Origin: Hyphomicrobiales bacterium
GTDB taxonomy: Bacteria; Pseudomonadota; Alphaproteobacteria; Rhizobiales; Beijerinckiaceae
Reading direction: 5' to 3'
NCBI GenBank assembly: GCA_930633495.1
Contig: CAKNFJ010000001.1
Location: 930,001 to 994,000, forward strand
DNA length: 64,000 bases
Shown: piece after piece, positions 8,193 through 17,517 of the stretch
Layout: every line of letters begins with the position of its first letter
How positions within the stretch are numbered: the stretch's first letter is position 1
The notes under the pieces: model-generated
Database searches by the model: none
What the model saw: the letters and a program-made list of their open reading frames with translations, nothing else
Told to the model about the DNA's origin: nothing
Position numbers and translations under genes: made by a program

Positions 8193-9128
8193 TCAAACCG
8201 GGGAGACGGCGCCCTTGCGCTCGACGATCAGGCCGTAAGCCTGGGGCTCGCGATGCCTGGCGAAGTTGAAGGTCGAGGCCTTATAGCTCTTTCCGAGGTC
8301 CATGTCGCAACGGGCAACGACGAGTTCGTCGCCCTCGGTCACAGCCTGCGCCACGACCTCGCCGGTCGGCGCGATGATGCAGGAGCCTCCGATCTGGTCG
8401 ACGCCCGCTTCCAGCCCCGCCTTGGCGACCCCGACGACCCAGGTGGCGTTCTGGTAGGCGCCGGCCTGCATCACGAGCTGGTTGTGGAAATTGCCGAGCC
8501 GGTCATGGTCCGGCGCCGGCGGATTGTGCTTGGGCGTGTTGTAGCCGAGCACGATCAGCTCGACATCCTGCAGGCCCATGGAACGGTAGCTTTCGGGCCA
8601 GCGCCGGTCGTTGCAGATCATCATGCCGATATTGGCGTCCATCGTCCGCCAGACCGGCCAGCCGAGATTGCCGGTCTCGAAATAGCGCTTCTCGAGATTC
8701 TGGAACGGGGCGGCGGGGCGGTGCTCGGGATGGCCCGGCAGATGGATCTTGCGGTACTTGCCGACGATCGAGCCCGATTTGTCGACCAGGATCGCGGTGT
8801 TGAAGCGGCGCTTGCGCCCTTCCTCGAAGGCGAGCTCGCAATAGCCGAGATGGAAGCCGATGCCGAGGCGCTTGCTCTCCTCGAAGAGTGGCGCGGTCTC
8901 GTTCGAGGGCATGGCGCTCTCGAAATGGCTGTCGATCTCGGCGTCGTCGTCGATCCACCAATGCGGGAAGAACGCGGTGAGCGCCGCTTCCGGATAAACC
9001 ACGAGATCGGCGCCATGCGCCTTGGCCTGCCGCATCAGTTCGACCATGCGCGCGACCGCCGAGGCCCGGCTTTCATCGCGCTGGATGGGGCCGAGCTGCG
9101 CGGCGGCGATGGTCAGGATACGGGTCAC
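8193..9128 (-). CDS. N-carbamoyl-D-amino-acid hydrolase (nitrilase superfamily)
   Basis: This 311-residue protein resembles Agrobacterium D-carbamoylase along its whole length. The catalytic triad falls at exactly the known positions: E47 in V-Y-P-E-A-A-L-T, K127 in Y-R-K-I-H-L-P-G and C172 in I-C-N-D-R-R-W-P-E. The C-terminus carries the F-N-F-A-R-H-R-E-P-Q-A-Y-G-L-I motif. Known enzymes convert N-carbamoyl-D-amino acids to D-amino acids, CO2 and ammonia. It is cytoplasmic. Located between an ABC transporter and an amidohydrolase, it probably works on an imported N-carbamoyl compound. A related N-carbamoyl-amide hydrolase specificity cannot be excluded. Confidence 0.88.
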   Translation of the reverse strand: MTRILTIAAAQLGPIQRDESRASAVARMVELMRQAKAHGADLVVYPEAALTAFFPHWWIDDDAEIDSHFESAMPSNETAPLFEESKRLGIGFHLGYCELAFEEGRKRRFNTAILVDKSGSIVGKYRKIHLPGHPEHRPAAPFQNLEKRYFETGNLGWPVWRTMDANIGMMICNDRRWPESYRSMGLQDVELIVLGYNTPKHNPPAPDHDRLGNFHNQLVMQAGAYQNATWVVGVAKAGLEAGVDQIGGSCIIAPTGEVVAQAVTEGDELVVARCDMDLGKSYKASTFNFARHREPQAYGLIVERKGAVSPV

Positions 9129-9240
9129 GTCTCAGGCTCCGGGTGAAGATCGCCGTGCCGCCAAGGCTCCGACGTGCCAGGCCGGCGCGTCAAGCGCCAG
9201 CGTTGCGGGGCGTGGGTTGTTCCAGCGGCAGGGCTGGCCG

Positions 9241-10137
9241 TCACAGGGTCTTGGCGAGCCTTGGATCGAGCGAATCGCGCAGGCCGTCGCCGAGCATGTT
9301 CACCGCGAGCACGGTGATGGAGAGGAAGACCGCCGGGAACAGGATGATATGCGGCCTGACCTGCCAGAGCGCCCTGCCCTCCGCCATGATGTTGCCCCAG
9401 GACGGCGTCGCGGGCGGCACGCCCGCGCCGATGAAGGACAGGATCGCCTCGACGATCATGGCGCTGGCGCAGATATAGGTCGCCTGGACGCTCATCGGCG
9501 CGAAGGTGTTGGGCAGGATGTGGCGAAAGATGATGCGCGGCACGCGCGCGCCATTGGCCACCGCGGCCTCGACATAGGGCTGCTCGCGCAGCGACAGCAC
9601 CACGCCGCGCACGAGGCGCGCCACGCGCGGGATCTCGGCGATGGTGATGGCGATGATGACGTTCTGGATCGAGCCGCGCGTCAGCGCCATCAGCGCGATG
9701 GCGAGCAGGATCGGCGGGATCGACATCATGCCGTCGATGATCCGCATGATGATGCCGTCCGCCCAGCGCACGAATCCGGCGAAGAGGCCGATGGTCAGCC
9801 CGACGATCGAGGACAGGATCGCGACGCTGAACCCGACCAGCAGCGAGACCCGCGCGCCATAGATCACGCGCGAGTAGACGTCGCGGCCGAGCATGTCGGT
9901 TCCGAACCAGTAGAGCTCGGAGGGCACGCGCGTGCGTCTGGCCGGCGAGATCGCGGTCGGGTCGACCGTGCCGAGCAGCGGCGCGAAGATGCCGATCAGC
10001 GCCATCAGGATAAGGAGCCCACCGCCGATCGCGACCGAGGGGTGCCGGCGCAGATAGCGGCGGAAGCGGACCGAGCGGCCGAGTTCGGCCTTCACCGGCG
10101 GGGCGGCGGGAGCCGCGATGGTCGATTGCGCGGTCAA
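9241..10137 (-). CDS. ABC transporter permease (DppC/OppC type)
   Basis: This 298-residue permease has the DppC signature: an N-terminal helix (about residues 28-50), the W-F-G-T-D-M-L-G-R-D-V-Y-S-R motif and an EAA loop (E-A-A-V-A-N-G-A-R-V-P-R-I-I-F-R-H). I place the start at the TTG at 10137, because it overlaps the dppB stop as TTGA and leaves a 298-residue protein of normal length. With dppB and the binding protein it would import peptides or amide-type compounds. No ATPase gene lies in the window, so the ATP-binding subunits must be shared or encoded elsewhere. Confidence 0.9.
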   Translation of the reverse strand: MTAQSTIAAPAAPPVKAELGRSVRFRRYLRRHPSVAIGGGLLILMALIGIFAPLLGTVDPTAISPARRTRVPSELYWFGTDMLGRDVYSRVIYGARVSLLVGFSVAILSSIVGLTIGLFAGFVRWADGIIMRIIDGMMSIPPILLAIALMALTRGSIQNVIIAITIAEIPRVARLVRGVVLSLREQPYVEAAVANGARVPRIIFRHILPNTFAPMSVQATYICASAMIVEAILSFIGAGVPPATPSWGNIMAEGRALWQVRPHIILFPAVFLSITVLAVNMLGDGLRDSLDPRLAKTL

Positions 10138-11075
10138 TAGCGGATCCTCGGGTCGACGAGGGTATAGGTCAGGTCGATCAGCAGGTTCACCAGGACGTAG
10201 ACCAGGCTGAACATCAGCACGACGCCCTGGATCACGGGATAGTCGCGCCGCAGGATCGCATCGACGGTGAGCCGGCCCAGGCCGGGAATGGCGAAGACGC
10301 TCTCGGTGACGACCGCGCCGCCGATCAGCAGCGCGATGCCGATGCCGATGATGGTGACGATCGGCACCGCCGCATTCTTGAGCGAATGCAGGAAGAGCAC
10401 GTCCTTCTGGGGCACGCCCTTGGCCTGGGCGGTGCGGACATAGTCCTGCTGCAGCACCTCGAGCATGGTCGCGCGGGTGATGCGGGCGATCAGCGCGATA
10501 TAGACCAGCCCGAGCGTCACCGCCGGCAGGATCAGGTTCCGGAGCCAGGGCCAAAAGCCTTGCGAGATCGGCGTGTAGCCCTGCACCGGCAGCCAATCGA
10601 GCTTGAGCGCAAAGATCCAGGCGAGCAGGTAGCCGACGACGAAGACCGGCACCGAGAAACCAAGGACCGCGAAGGCCATCGCGCCCTTATCGATCCAGCT
10701 TCCGGCCTTCCAGGCGGCGAGCACGCCCATCGGCACGGCGATGACGACGGCGAAGATCAGGGTCAGCACCATCAGGGAGACGGTGGGTTCGATGCGCTGG
10801 GCGATGAGCTGCGTCACCGGCAGGTTGGTGAAGATCGAGGTGCCGAGATCACCCTGGACCACGCGGAAGGACCATTCGGCGAAGCGGATGAGATAGGGCC
10901 GATCCAGCCCGAGACTGGCGCGGATGCGCTCGACATCGGCGGGCGATGCCTGATCGCCGGCGATGATCGCGGCGGGATCGCCCGGCGCGATATAGAGAAG
11001 GGAGAAGACGAACAGCGCCACGAAGGCCATCACCGGGATGGTCGTGATGATGCGCCTGACGACAAAAGCCAACAT
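10134..11075 (-). CDS. ABC transporter permease (DppB/OppB type)
   Basis: This 313-residue permease starts MLAFVVRRIITTIPVM, with six or more membrane helices, an F-x-G-D-L-G-T-S periplasmic motif after helix 1 and a DppB EAA loop (D-Y-V-R-T-A-Q-A-K-G). The ATG at 11075 has a good GGAGATGAG site. The open frame extends to 11237 but enters a repeat, so I reject the longer version. It partners dppC (4-base overlap) and the upstream substrate-binding protein. Confidence 0.92.
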   Translation of the reverse strand: MLAFVVRRIITTIPVMAFVALFVFSLLYIAPGDPAAIIAGDQASPADVERIRASLGLDRPYLIRFAEWSFRVVQGDLGTSIFTNLPVTQLIAQRIEPTVSLMVLTLIFAVVIAVPMGVLAAWKAGSWIDKGAMAFAVLGFSVPVFVVGYLLAWIFALKLDWLPVQGYTPISQGFWPWLRNLILPAVTLGLVYIALIARITRATMLEVLQQDYVRTAQAKGVPQKDVLFLHSLKNAAVPIVTIIGIGIALLIGGAVVTESVFAIPGLGRLTVDAILRRDYPVIQGVVLMFSLVYVLVNLLIDLTYTLVDPRIRY

Positions 11076-11140
11076 CGCGGCCTCATCTCCTTTGGAGCAG
11101 GATGCGTTTAGATTGAACCGCCACGCTGGCGACGCGCGCT

Positions 11141-11303
11141 CTTCCCCTCCCCTTGTGGGGAGGGGAGAGGGGTGGGGGTGGTGCCTCTTGGTGATCGGTT
11201 GGAAAATTCGGCGCCATGGCAGCAGCGCCGGGCACATCTCCCAATCGATCGCCGTGCTTTGCGCCCCCCACCCCTGCCCCTCCCCACAAGGGGGAGGGGT
11301 TCG
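11141..11303. repeat. Dispersed inverted repeat (family B) between binding-protein and dppB genes
   Basis: The left arm contains CCCCTCCCCTTGTGGGGAGGGG and the right arm CCCCTCCCCACAAGGGGGAGGGG. The two arms are also roughly inverted to each other across a core of about 75 bases. It fills most of the 235-base gap and could form a strong hairpin. In this place it could lower permease expression relative to the abundant binding protein, as REP elements do in other bacteria. That role is inferred. Confidence 0.7.
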
Positions 11304-11310
11304 CCTCGCC

Positions 11311-12906
11311 TCAGCCCTTCTTGACGTCCCAGAAGAACGGCAGCGGGCCGCTGACGACGCCCGAGACGTTCTTCCGCCAGGCCTGGTAGCCGAGATAGAA
11401 GCCGGTCGGCGCGAAGACGACGTTCTCCACCGCCGCCTTGTTGAGACGGCCCATCGCCGCCTTTTCCTCGGCCAGGTCCTTGGCGTTGAACCAGTTCGTC
11501 ACCTCGGTCTCGACCGAGGGCACGTCGGGCCAGCCGAACCAGGCCTTGTCGCCATTGGCCCGGATCGCCGTGTAAGCCGCCGGATTGATGCAGTCGGCGC
11601 CGGCGTGCCAGGTGTGGAACATGCTCCAGCCGCCCTGCCCCGGCGGGGTCTTCTGCGCGCGACGGGAGCCGACGGTGCCCCAGTCGGTGGCGACGAAGTC
11701 GACATTCATGCCGATGCTCTTGAGCAGCTCGGCCGTGACGTCGCCCATCGACTTGGTGGCCGCCATGTCTTGCGCGACTATGCAGACCACCGGCTCGCCC
11801 TTGTAGCCGGACTCGGCGAGGAGCTTCTTGGCCTCGGCGACGTTGCGCTTCTTCAGGATGTCGCCGCCCTCCTCGGTGTAGAGCGGCGTTCCGGGGGTGA
11901 AGAAGCCCGGCAGCGGCTTCCAGAGCTTGTCGTCGTCGCCGACGACGGCGCGCATGTAATCTTCCTGATTCAGCGCCGTCAGCACGGCCTGCCGCACCTT
12001 CAGGTTGTTGAAGGGCGGGAAGAGATGGTTCATGCGGAAGGCGCCGACATTGCCGAGCGGATCGCCGATATCGACGTTGATGTCCTTGTGCCCCTTGAGC
12101 ACCGGCACGAGGTCGGCGAGCGGGGTCTCCCACCAGTCGACCTCGCCGTTCTGCAGCGCGGCCGCCGCCGTCGCCGGGTCGGGCATGATGACCCATTCGA
12201 CGCGGTCGACGAGGATGTTCTTGCCGCCGGCGAGCCAGTCCGCCTTCTCGGAGCGCGGCTTGTAATCCGCGAACTTCTCGAACACCGCCTTGGCGCCCGG
12301 CACCCATTCGTTGCGCAGGAACTTCATCGGGCCGGAGCCGACGAATTCGGTGATCTGCGTGAAGGGGTCGGTCTTGGCGATGCGCTCCGGCATCACGAAG
12401 GAGCACGGAGCGTTGTTCTTGGCGAGCGCCAGCAGCATCTTCGGGAAGGGCTGCTTCAGCGACCATTTCCAGGTGAGCTCGTCGACGGGGGCGAGCTCGA
12501 CCTGGATGGCGCGGAGCATCAGGCCCATCGGATCGCGCGCCGACCAGCGCACGAGGCTGGCGACCACGTCCTTCGACGTCACCGGCGTGCCGTCATGGAA
12601 CTTCAGGCCGGAGCGCAGCTTGAAGGTCCAGGTCAGGCCGTCGGAGGAGACCTCCTCAGCCTCGACCATCTGGCGCTGCGGCTGGAACTTCGAATCGATG
12701 CCGTAAAGCGTATCCCAGACCAGCGCCGCCGCGTTACGGACGACGTATTGCGTTCCCCAGATGGGGTCGAAATTCGCGAGATTGGCCTGCGGCACGAAGC
12801 GCAGCGTCTTGGCTGGACTCTGCGCCAGAGCCGGCATCGCCAGCCCCCCTGTGGCCGCGGCCATGCCGGCGCCCGTCGCGGATTTCAGAAATGTCCTGCG
12901 ATCCAT
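11311..12906 (-). CDS. ABC transporter substrate-binding protein, family 5 (DppA/OppA type)
   Basis: This 531-residue protein has a Tat signal (M-D-R-R-T-F-L-K, then A-A-A-T-G-G-L-A-M-P-A-L-A-Q). It carries the family-5 pattern: F-K-L-R-S-G-L-K-F-H-D-G-T-P-V-T-S-K-D-V near residue 90 and R-Q-A-V-L-T-A-L-N-Q near residue 300. It would bind peptides, opines or amide-like ligands in the periplasm for the dppB-dppC permease downstream. The ATG at 12906 has a GGGAGAGGA site, and the longer open frame to 13014 lacks signal-peptide character. The ligand is unknown; the neighbouring amidase and carbamoylase suggest an N-substituted amino acid. Confidence 0.92.
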   Translation of the reverse strand: MDRRTFLKSATGAGMAAATGGLAMPALAQSPAKTLRFVPQANLANFDPIWGTQYVVRNAAALVWDTLYGIDSKFQPQRQMVEAEEVSSDGLTWTFKLRSGLKFHDGTPVTSKDVVASLVRWSARDPMGLMLRAIQVELAPVDELTWKWSLKQPFPKMLLALAKNNAPCSFVMPERIAKTDPFTQITEFVGSGPMKFLRNEWVPGAKAVFEKFADYKPRSEKADWLAGGKNILVDRVEWVIMPDPATAAAALQNGEVDWWETPLADLVPVLKGHKDINVDIGDPLGNVGAFRMNHLFPPFNNLKVRQAVLTALNQEDYMRAVVGDDDKLWKPLPGFFTPGTPLYTEEGGDILKKRNVAEAKKLLAESGYKGEPVVCIVAQDMAATKSMGDVTAELLKSIGMNVDFVATDWGTVGSRRAQKTPPGQGGWSMFHTWHAGADCINPAAYTAIRANGDKAWFGWPDVPSVETEVTNWFNAKDLAEEKAAMGRLNKAAVENVVFAPTGFYLGYQAWRKNVSGVVSGPLPFFWDVKKG

Positions 12907-13123
12907 CAAATCCTCTCCCTGAAGCGGCGCCTCTGATCGGGCTGCCTTGCCGCAAGTTTGGGCAGAAAAATCCTGCCTGACAACATATGGCGGCGCCCGA
13001 TCAAGGCCTCTCAACCGCCTGCACGGTTCGTGCCAGACGGAACTTCACGGAGCGGGAGCCGGCTTTTTGCGGTTGCCGGAGCGGCTTTTCGCGGAGTTTC
13101 CCGATATCGCAAAAAATCTGCGA

Positions 13124-14536
13124 TTAAATCGGTTTGACCGGCGCATCCACCCGCGCAAACGGCCGGGCCTGCTCGAAGGCCGCCGCCGCCCGCAGCACGA
13201 GCGCATCTTTGCCGAAAGCGCCGACGATCTGGAGCCCGGCCGGCAGCCCGGCCCTGGTCAACCCGCAAGGCACCGAGACCGCCGGCTGCTCGGTGATGTT
13301 GAAGGGGTAGGTGAAGGGCGTCCAGCGCGTCCAGTCCTCGCCATAGGCGCCATGCTCGGGGGTGTTGCGCCCCACGGCGAAGGCCGGCAGCGGCAGCGTC
13401 GGCGTCAGCAGCAGGTCGTAGCGCGTGTGGAACTGCGCCATGCGATAGGCCAGCGCATTGCGCTGGTTCAGCAGCGCATCGACATAGGAAGAGGCCGGAA
13501 TGCGCTCGCCCATTTCGGCAACGGCAACGAGGCCGGGATCCATCCGCGCCCTGCCGGCGGCATCGATGCTTCTCAGCGCCAGCGCCGCTCCGGAGGCCCA
13601 GAGCGTCATGAGGATATCGATCGGATCATCGAAGCCAGGATCGACCTCCTCCACCGTCGCACCGAGCTCGGCGAAGACCTGCGCTGCCGTCGCGGTCAGC
13701 GCCGCTATCTCCGGATCGACCGTCACGTCCTGACCGAGGCGCGGCGACCATGCGACGCGCAGGCCCCGCATGCTGCCCTTGAGCCCATCGACATAATCCG
13801 GCGGGCGATCGAGCAGCGCCGTCATATCGCGCGCGTCGGGCTGGCCGATCACCTTCATCGCCAGCGCCGTGTCGGTGACCGTGCGCGTCAGCGGGCCGAG
13901 ATGGGCCAGGAAACCCATGACCGAGATCGGCCAGGCCGGGACGCGGCCATAGCTCGGCTTCAGGCCGACGACGCCAGTGAAGGCAGCCGGAATCCGCACC
14001 GAGCCGGCCCCGTCCGTGCCGATATGGATGCAGCCGAGATTGAGCGCAGCGCAGACCGCCGCGCCGGAAGAAGAACCGCCCGGCCCGGTGCCGGTGTTCC
14101 AGGGATTGCGGGTGATGCCGGAAAGCGGCGAGTCGCCGACGCCCTTCCAGCCATATTCCGGCATGGTGGTCTTGCCGAGGAAGACGGTGCCGGCCTCGCG
14201 CAGCCGCGCCGTCACGGGCGAATCCTCGGCAAAGGGCGCGTTGGAGGCAACAGCCGAGCCGCGCAGCATCGGCAGGCCGGCGACGCCGAGATTGTCCTTG
14301 ATGGTGACGGGCACACCGTCGAGGGGACCGATCGCCTCGCCCTTCAGCCAGCGCGCCTGCGAAGCCTCGGCCATCGCCAGCGCCGCCGCCTCATCACGGA
14401 TCACGAAGGCGTTGACCTCGGGCTCGAAGCGCTCGATGCGCGCCAGCGCATCCTTGGCGACATCGACCGGCGAGAGTTCCTTGCTGGCATAGAGCGGGCC
14501 GAGTTCGGCAGCGGAAAGCGAGGCGATCGTCGTCAT
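13124..14536 (-). CDS. Amidase (amidase-signature family)
   Basis: This 470-residue enzyme has a complete amidase signature: Lys80 in V-P-V-T-I-K-D-N, the glycine/serine stretch G-G-S-S-S-G-A-A (residues 153-160) with the cis-Ser, and the candidate nucleophile Ser179 in D-G-A-G-S-V-R-I-P-A. Such enzymes hydrolyse carboxamides to acid plus ammonia or amine. It is cytoplasmic, with no signal peptide. It follows the M20 hydrolase by 11 bases and precedes the ABC binding-protein gene, in keeping with amide catabolism. GatA is unlikely because gatC/gatB are not adjacent and the context is catabolic. Confidence 0.9.
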   Translation of the reverse strand: MTTIASLSAAELGPLYASKELSPVDVAKDALARIERFEPEVNAFVIRDEAAALAMAEASQARWLKGEAIGPLDGVPVTIKDNLGVAGLPMLRGSAVASNAPFAEDSPVTARLREAGTVFLGKTTMPEYGWKGVGDSPLSGITRNPWNTGTGPGGSSSGAAVCAALNLGCIHIGTDGAGSVRIPAAFTGVVGLKPSYGRVPAWPISVMGFLAHLGPLTRTVTDTALAMKVIGQPDARDMTALLDRPPDYVDGLKGSMRGLRVAWSPRLGQDVTVDPEIAALTATAAQVFAELGATVEEVDPGFDDPIDILMTLWASGAALALRSIDAAGRARMDPGLVAVAEMGERIPASSYVDALLNQRNALAYRMAQFHTRYDLLLTPTLPLPAFAVGRNTPEHGAYGEDWTRWTPFTYPFNITEQPAVSVPCGLTRAGLPAGLQIVGAFGKDALVLRAAAAFEQARPFARVDAPVKPI

Positions 14537-14547
14537 GCGGAGACCTT

Positions 14548-15777
14548 TCAGGCGTTGGCGACGCGCCAGGCTGTCGTGAGCAGGATATTGGCGCCGGCCG
14601 CCATGTCCTCGTCGGTGCTCAGCTCGGCCGGATTGTGAGAGAGCCCGCCGATCGAGGGAATGAACACCATCGCCGTCGGACAGAGCCGCGCCATCATCTG
14701 CGCGTCATGACCGGCGCCCGAGATCATCCGTCGGATCGGCAATCCGAATTCGCCGGCGCTGCGCTCGACCTCCGCGATCAGCGCCTCGGCAAAGGGCGTC
14801 GCCGGGAAGCGCGCGAGGTCACGGAACGAGATCTCGATGTCGTCGCGGGCCGCCAGTTCGGCGCAGAAGCGGCGCACCGCCTCCTCGGCCTGGGCCAGCG
14901 GCGCATCGAGCGGGTTGCGCAGATCGAGCGTCATCACCACGGTCTCGGGCACGACGTTGACGTTGCCGGGCTGCACGCGGATGACGCCGCAATTGGCGAG
15001 CTGGTGCGGGATCGTCTTGGTCAGCTCGTTGGCGAAGATGTTGATGCGCGCGGCGGCGAGGCCCGGATCCTTGCGATAGGCCATCGGGGTCGTGCCGGCA
15101 TGGCTGGGGCGACCCTTGAGGGTCAACTCGAGCCAGCAGATTCCCTGAATGCCGGTGACGGCGCCGAGGCCGCCGCCTTCGTTCTCCAGCACCGGCCCCT
15201 GCTCGATATGGAGCTCGATATAGGCATGAGCCGGCAGGAAGCCCGGCCGCTCCGTGCCCTCGTAGCCGATGCGCCTCAATTCGGCGCCGAGGCCGACACC
15301 CTCCGAATCGACCTCGCGATGGGCCGCCTCGACGCTCATGCCGCCGGCCCAAACATAGGAACCCAGCATGTCGGGGTGGAAACGCGCGCCTTCCTCGTTG
15401 GTGAATGCGATGACGGCCATGTCCCGCTTCGGGGTCAGCCTGGCATCGCGCAGCGCGGCGAGAACCTCGACCCCGGCGACGACGCCGAGTGCGCCGTCGA
15501 AGCGCCCGCCCGTGCCGACCGTGTCGATATGCGAGCCCATGACGACCGCCGGGCCGTCCTCCTGCCCCTTCAGGATGCCGACGATGTTGCCGATGGCATC
15601 GACGCGGACGTCGAGGCCGAGCGCCTTCATCTGGCCGACCAGCCAGTCGCGCCCCTGCCTGTCCTCGTCGGTCAGGGCGAGGCGGCGGCAGCCGCCCTCC
15701 GGCGTCGCACCGATTTTCGCGAGCTCTGCCAGCCGCGAGCTCAATCTCGCGCCGTCGATCCTCAGATTGGTGCTCAT
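14548..15777 (-). CDS. Zn-dependent hydrolase, M20 hydantoinase/carbamoylase family
   Basis: This 409-residue protein has the metal ligands of M20 carbamoylases and allantoate amidohydrolases: G-S-H-I-D-T-V near residue 84, the catalytic N-E-E-G-A-R-F, H-I-E-Q-G-P-V-L-E in the middle and S-H-N-P-A-E near the end. The G-R-P-S-H-A-G-T-T-P dimerisation stretch is also present. Family members cleave N-carbamoyl-L-amino acids, ureidoglycine-type ureides or allantoate. The start at 15777 (MSTNLRIDG) is chosen by family length. It begins the minus-strand catabolic block and diverges from the MATE gene. Confidence 0.9.
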   Translation of the reverse strand: MSTNLRIDGARLSSRLAELAKIGATPEGGCRRLALTDEDRQGRDWLVGQMKALGLDVRVDAIGNIVGILKGQEDGPAVVMGSHIDTVGTGGRFDGALGVVAGVEVLAALRDARLTPKRDMAVIAFTNEEGARFHPDMLGSYVWAGGMSVEAAHREVDSEGVGLGAELRRIGYEGTERPGFLPAHAYIELHIEQGPVLENEGGGLGAVTGIQGICWLELTLKGRPSHAGTTPMAYRKDPGLAAARINIFANELTKTIPHQLANCGVIRVQPGNVNVVPETVVMTLDLRNPLDAPLAQAEEAVRRFCAELAARDDIEISFRDLARFPATPFAEALIAEVERSAGEFGLPIRRMISGAGHDAQMMARLCPTAMVFIPSIGGLSHNPAELSTDEDMAAGANILLTTAWRVANA

Positions 15778-15935
15778 CGCTTCAGGCCTTCCAGCAATCG
15801 GTGAGGCAAGATGCAGACCGCGACCAGACTTGTCGACCCGCGTCCAGCGCATCGGCTCCGGGCGGCGTCAGGCATGCGCGTGGCTGTATCGGCGCTGCAA
15901 TCGACGGTAGAAGCGGCGTCCCGAGAAAGCGCCTC

Positions 15936-17342
15936 ATGACGATTGCCGACGCCTCCAGACCGCATCACTCCTGGCTCAGCGAAGCGCGTGCCATGCTCGC
16001 CCTCAGCTGGCCGATGGTGCTGACCAACGTCGCCCAGACGGCGATGACGGCAACCGGTGTCATCATGATGGGCCATCTCGGCCCGGAGGCGCTGGCAGCC
16101 GGCGCGCTCGGCACCAATCTCTACAATGCCGCCCTGATCTTCGGCATCGGCGCGATGGGCGCGGTCGCGCCGATGCTTGCGATCGAGCTCGGCCGCAACA
16201 AGCATGCGGTGCGCGATCTGCGCCGGACCGTCCGGCAGGGCTTCTGGGCCGCCGCCACCATGGTCGGGCCGATGTGGCTCTTTCTCTGGCAAGCAGAGTT
16301 CATCCTGACGGCAATGGGCCAGGATCCCGCCCTGTCAAAGGCGGCGGCCTCCTACATCCGGACGCTGCAATGGGGCCTGCTGCCCTTCTTCCTCTATCTG
16401 TGCCTGCGCGGCTTCGTCGCCGCGTTGCAGCGGCCGCGCTGGGCCTTCATCGTCGTGCTCGGCGCCGTCGCCTTCAACGCCTTCGCCAACTGGTGCCTGA
16501 TGTTCGGGCGGCTCGGTTTCCCGGCGCTCGGCCTGCCGGGCTCCGGGCTGGCGACGGCGCTGTCCTCCGCCCTGATGTTCCTGGGGCTCGCGCTCGTCGT
16601 GCTGCTCGACCGGCGCTTCCGGCGCTATCATGTGCTCGGACGCTTCTGGGTGCCGGACTGGCCGCGCTACCGCGCCTTCTGGCGCATGGGCTTTCCGATC
16701 GCCCTGACGCTCGCCTTCGAATCGCTCATCTTCTACGGCGCCGCCTTCATGATGGGGCTGATCGGGGCGACCGCGCTCGCGGCCCATGCCATCGCGATCC
16801 AGATCGCCTCGCTCGCCTTCATGGTCCCGCTCGGCATCGGCCAGGCCGGAACCGTGCGCGTCGGCCGCGCCTTCGGGGCCGGCGACAAGGAGGGCATAAG
16901 GCGCGCGGGCACGATGGCGCTCATCCTGGCGCTGGGTTTCATGAGCTTCACCGCCTTGCTGATGGCGACCGTGCCCGACTGGCTGATCGCGCCCTTCCTC
17001 GACCGCTCGAAACCCGGCGCCGAGGCGGTGGCCCAGATCGCGGTCGTCTTCCTGTTCTACGCCGCCGTCTTCCAGATCGCCGATGGCGCGCAGGTCGTCG
17101 GAGCCTCGATCCTGCGCGGGCTCGGCGACACACGGCTGCCGATGATTCTGGCGGGAATCGGCTACTGGGGGATCGGCCTGCCGCTGTCGGCCGCTCTCGG
17201 CTTCGGAACCTCGCTGGCCGGCCGCGGCGTCTGGATCGGGCTGGCGACCGGGCTGACGGTCGTCGCCGTGATGATGCTGTGGCGCTGGTGGGCCCGCGAA
17301 AGGCTGGGATTGCTCAAATGGGGCCTGCGACAGGCAGCCTAG
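15936..17342 (+). CDS. MATE family multidrug efflux transporter
   Basis: This 468-residue membrane protein has about 12 helices in two homologous halves. The first helix region reads L-A-L-S-W-P-M-V-L-T-N. The second half has P-I-A-L-T-L-A-F-E-S and a Q-V-V-G-A-S-I-L-R-G-L-G-D-T-R-L-P loop, all typical of NorM/DinF-like exporters. It would exchange cations for drugs or metabolites at the inner membrane. ATG 15936 is preferred over the open frame from 15801, because the first 45 extra residues are polar and non-family. Confidence 0.9.
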   Translation: MTIADASRPHHSWLSEARAMLALSWPMVLTNVAQTAMTATGVIMMGHLGPEALAAGALGTNLYNAALIFGIGAMGAVAPMLAIELGRNKHAVRDLRRTVRQGFWAAATMVGPMWLFLWQAEFILTAMGQDPALSKAAASYIRTLQWGLLPFFLYLCLRGFVAALQRPRWAFIVVLGAVAFNAFANWCLMFGRLGFPALGLPGSGLATALSSALMFLGLALVVLLDRRFRRYHVLGRFWVPDWPRYRAFWRMGFPIALTLAFESLIFYGAAFMMGLIGATALAAHAIAIQIASLAFMVPLGIGQAGTVRVGRAFGAGDKEGIRRAGTMALILALGFMSFTALLMATVPDWLIAPFLDRSKPGAEAVAQIAVVFLFYAAVFQIADGAQVVGASILRGLGDTRLPMILAGIGYWGIGLPLSAALGFGTSLAGRGVWIGLATGLTVVAVMMLWRWWARERLGLLKWGLRQAA

Positions 17343-17354
17343 GCGGCTGACAGC

Positions 17355-17374
17355 CTGTTGCCGATCGGCAACAG
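17355..17374. other. Perfect 20-bp palindrome after the MATE gene
   Basis: CTGTTGCCGATCGGCAACAG reads the same on both strands and starts 13 bases after the MATE stop codon. It could form a 3' hairpin, but the following ATTT is too short for a classical terminator. The alternative is a dimeric regulator site for the gene at 17518. Nothing else stands out in this gap. Confidence 0.5.
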
Positions 17375-17517
17375 ATTTCCGCAGCCACAATTTGGCCACC
17401 TCCTGTTCACCCCAAGGCCATCTCGGGCACCTTGAACGGGAGCATTCAACGGCGCATGGAACCGCAGCGCCGCCTCCCAGTTGACTTCCGCCCGCCCGTA
17501 ACGCCGAGTTTCCGTCG

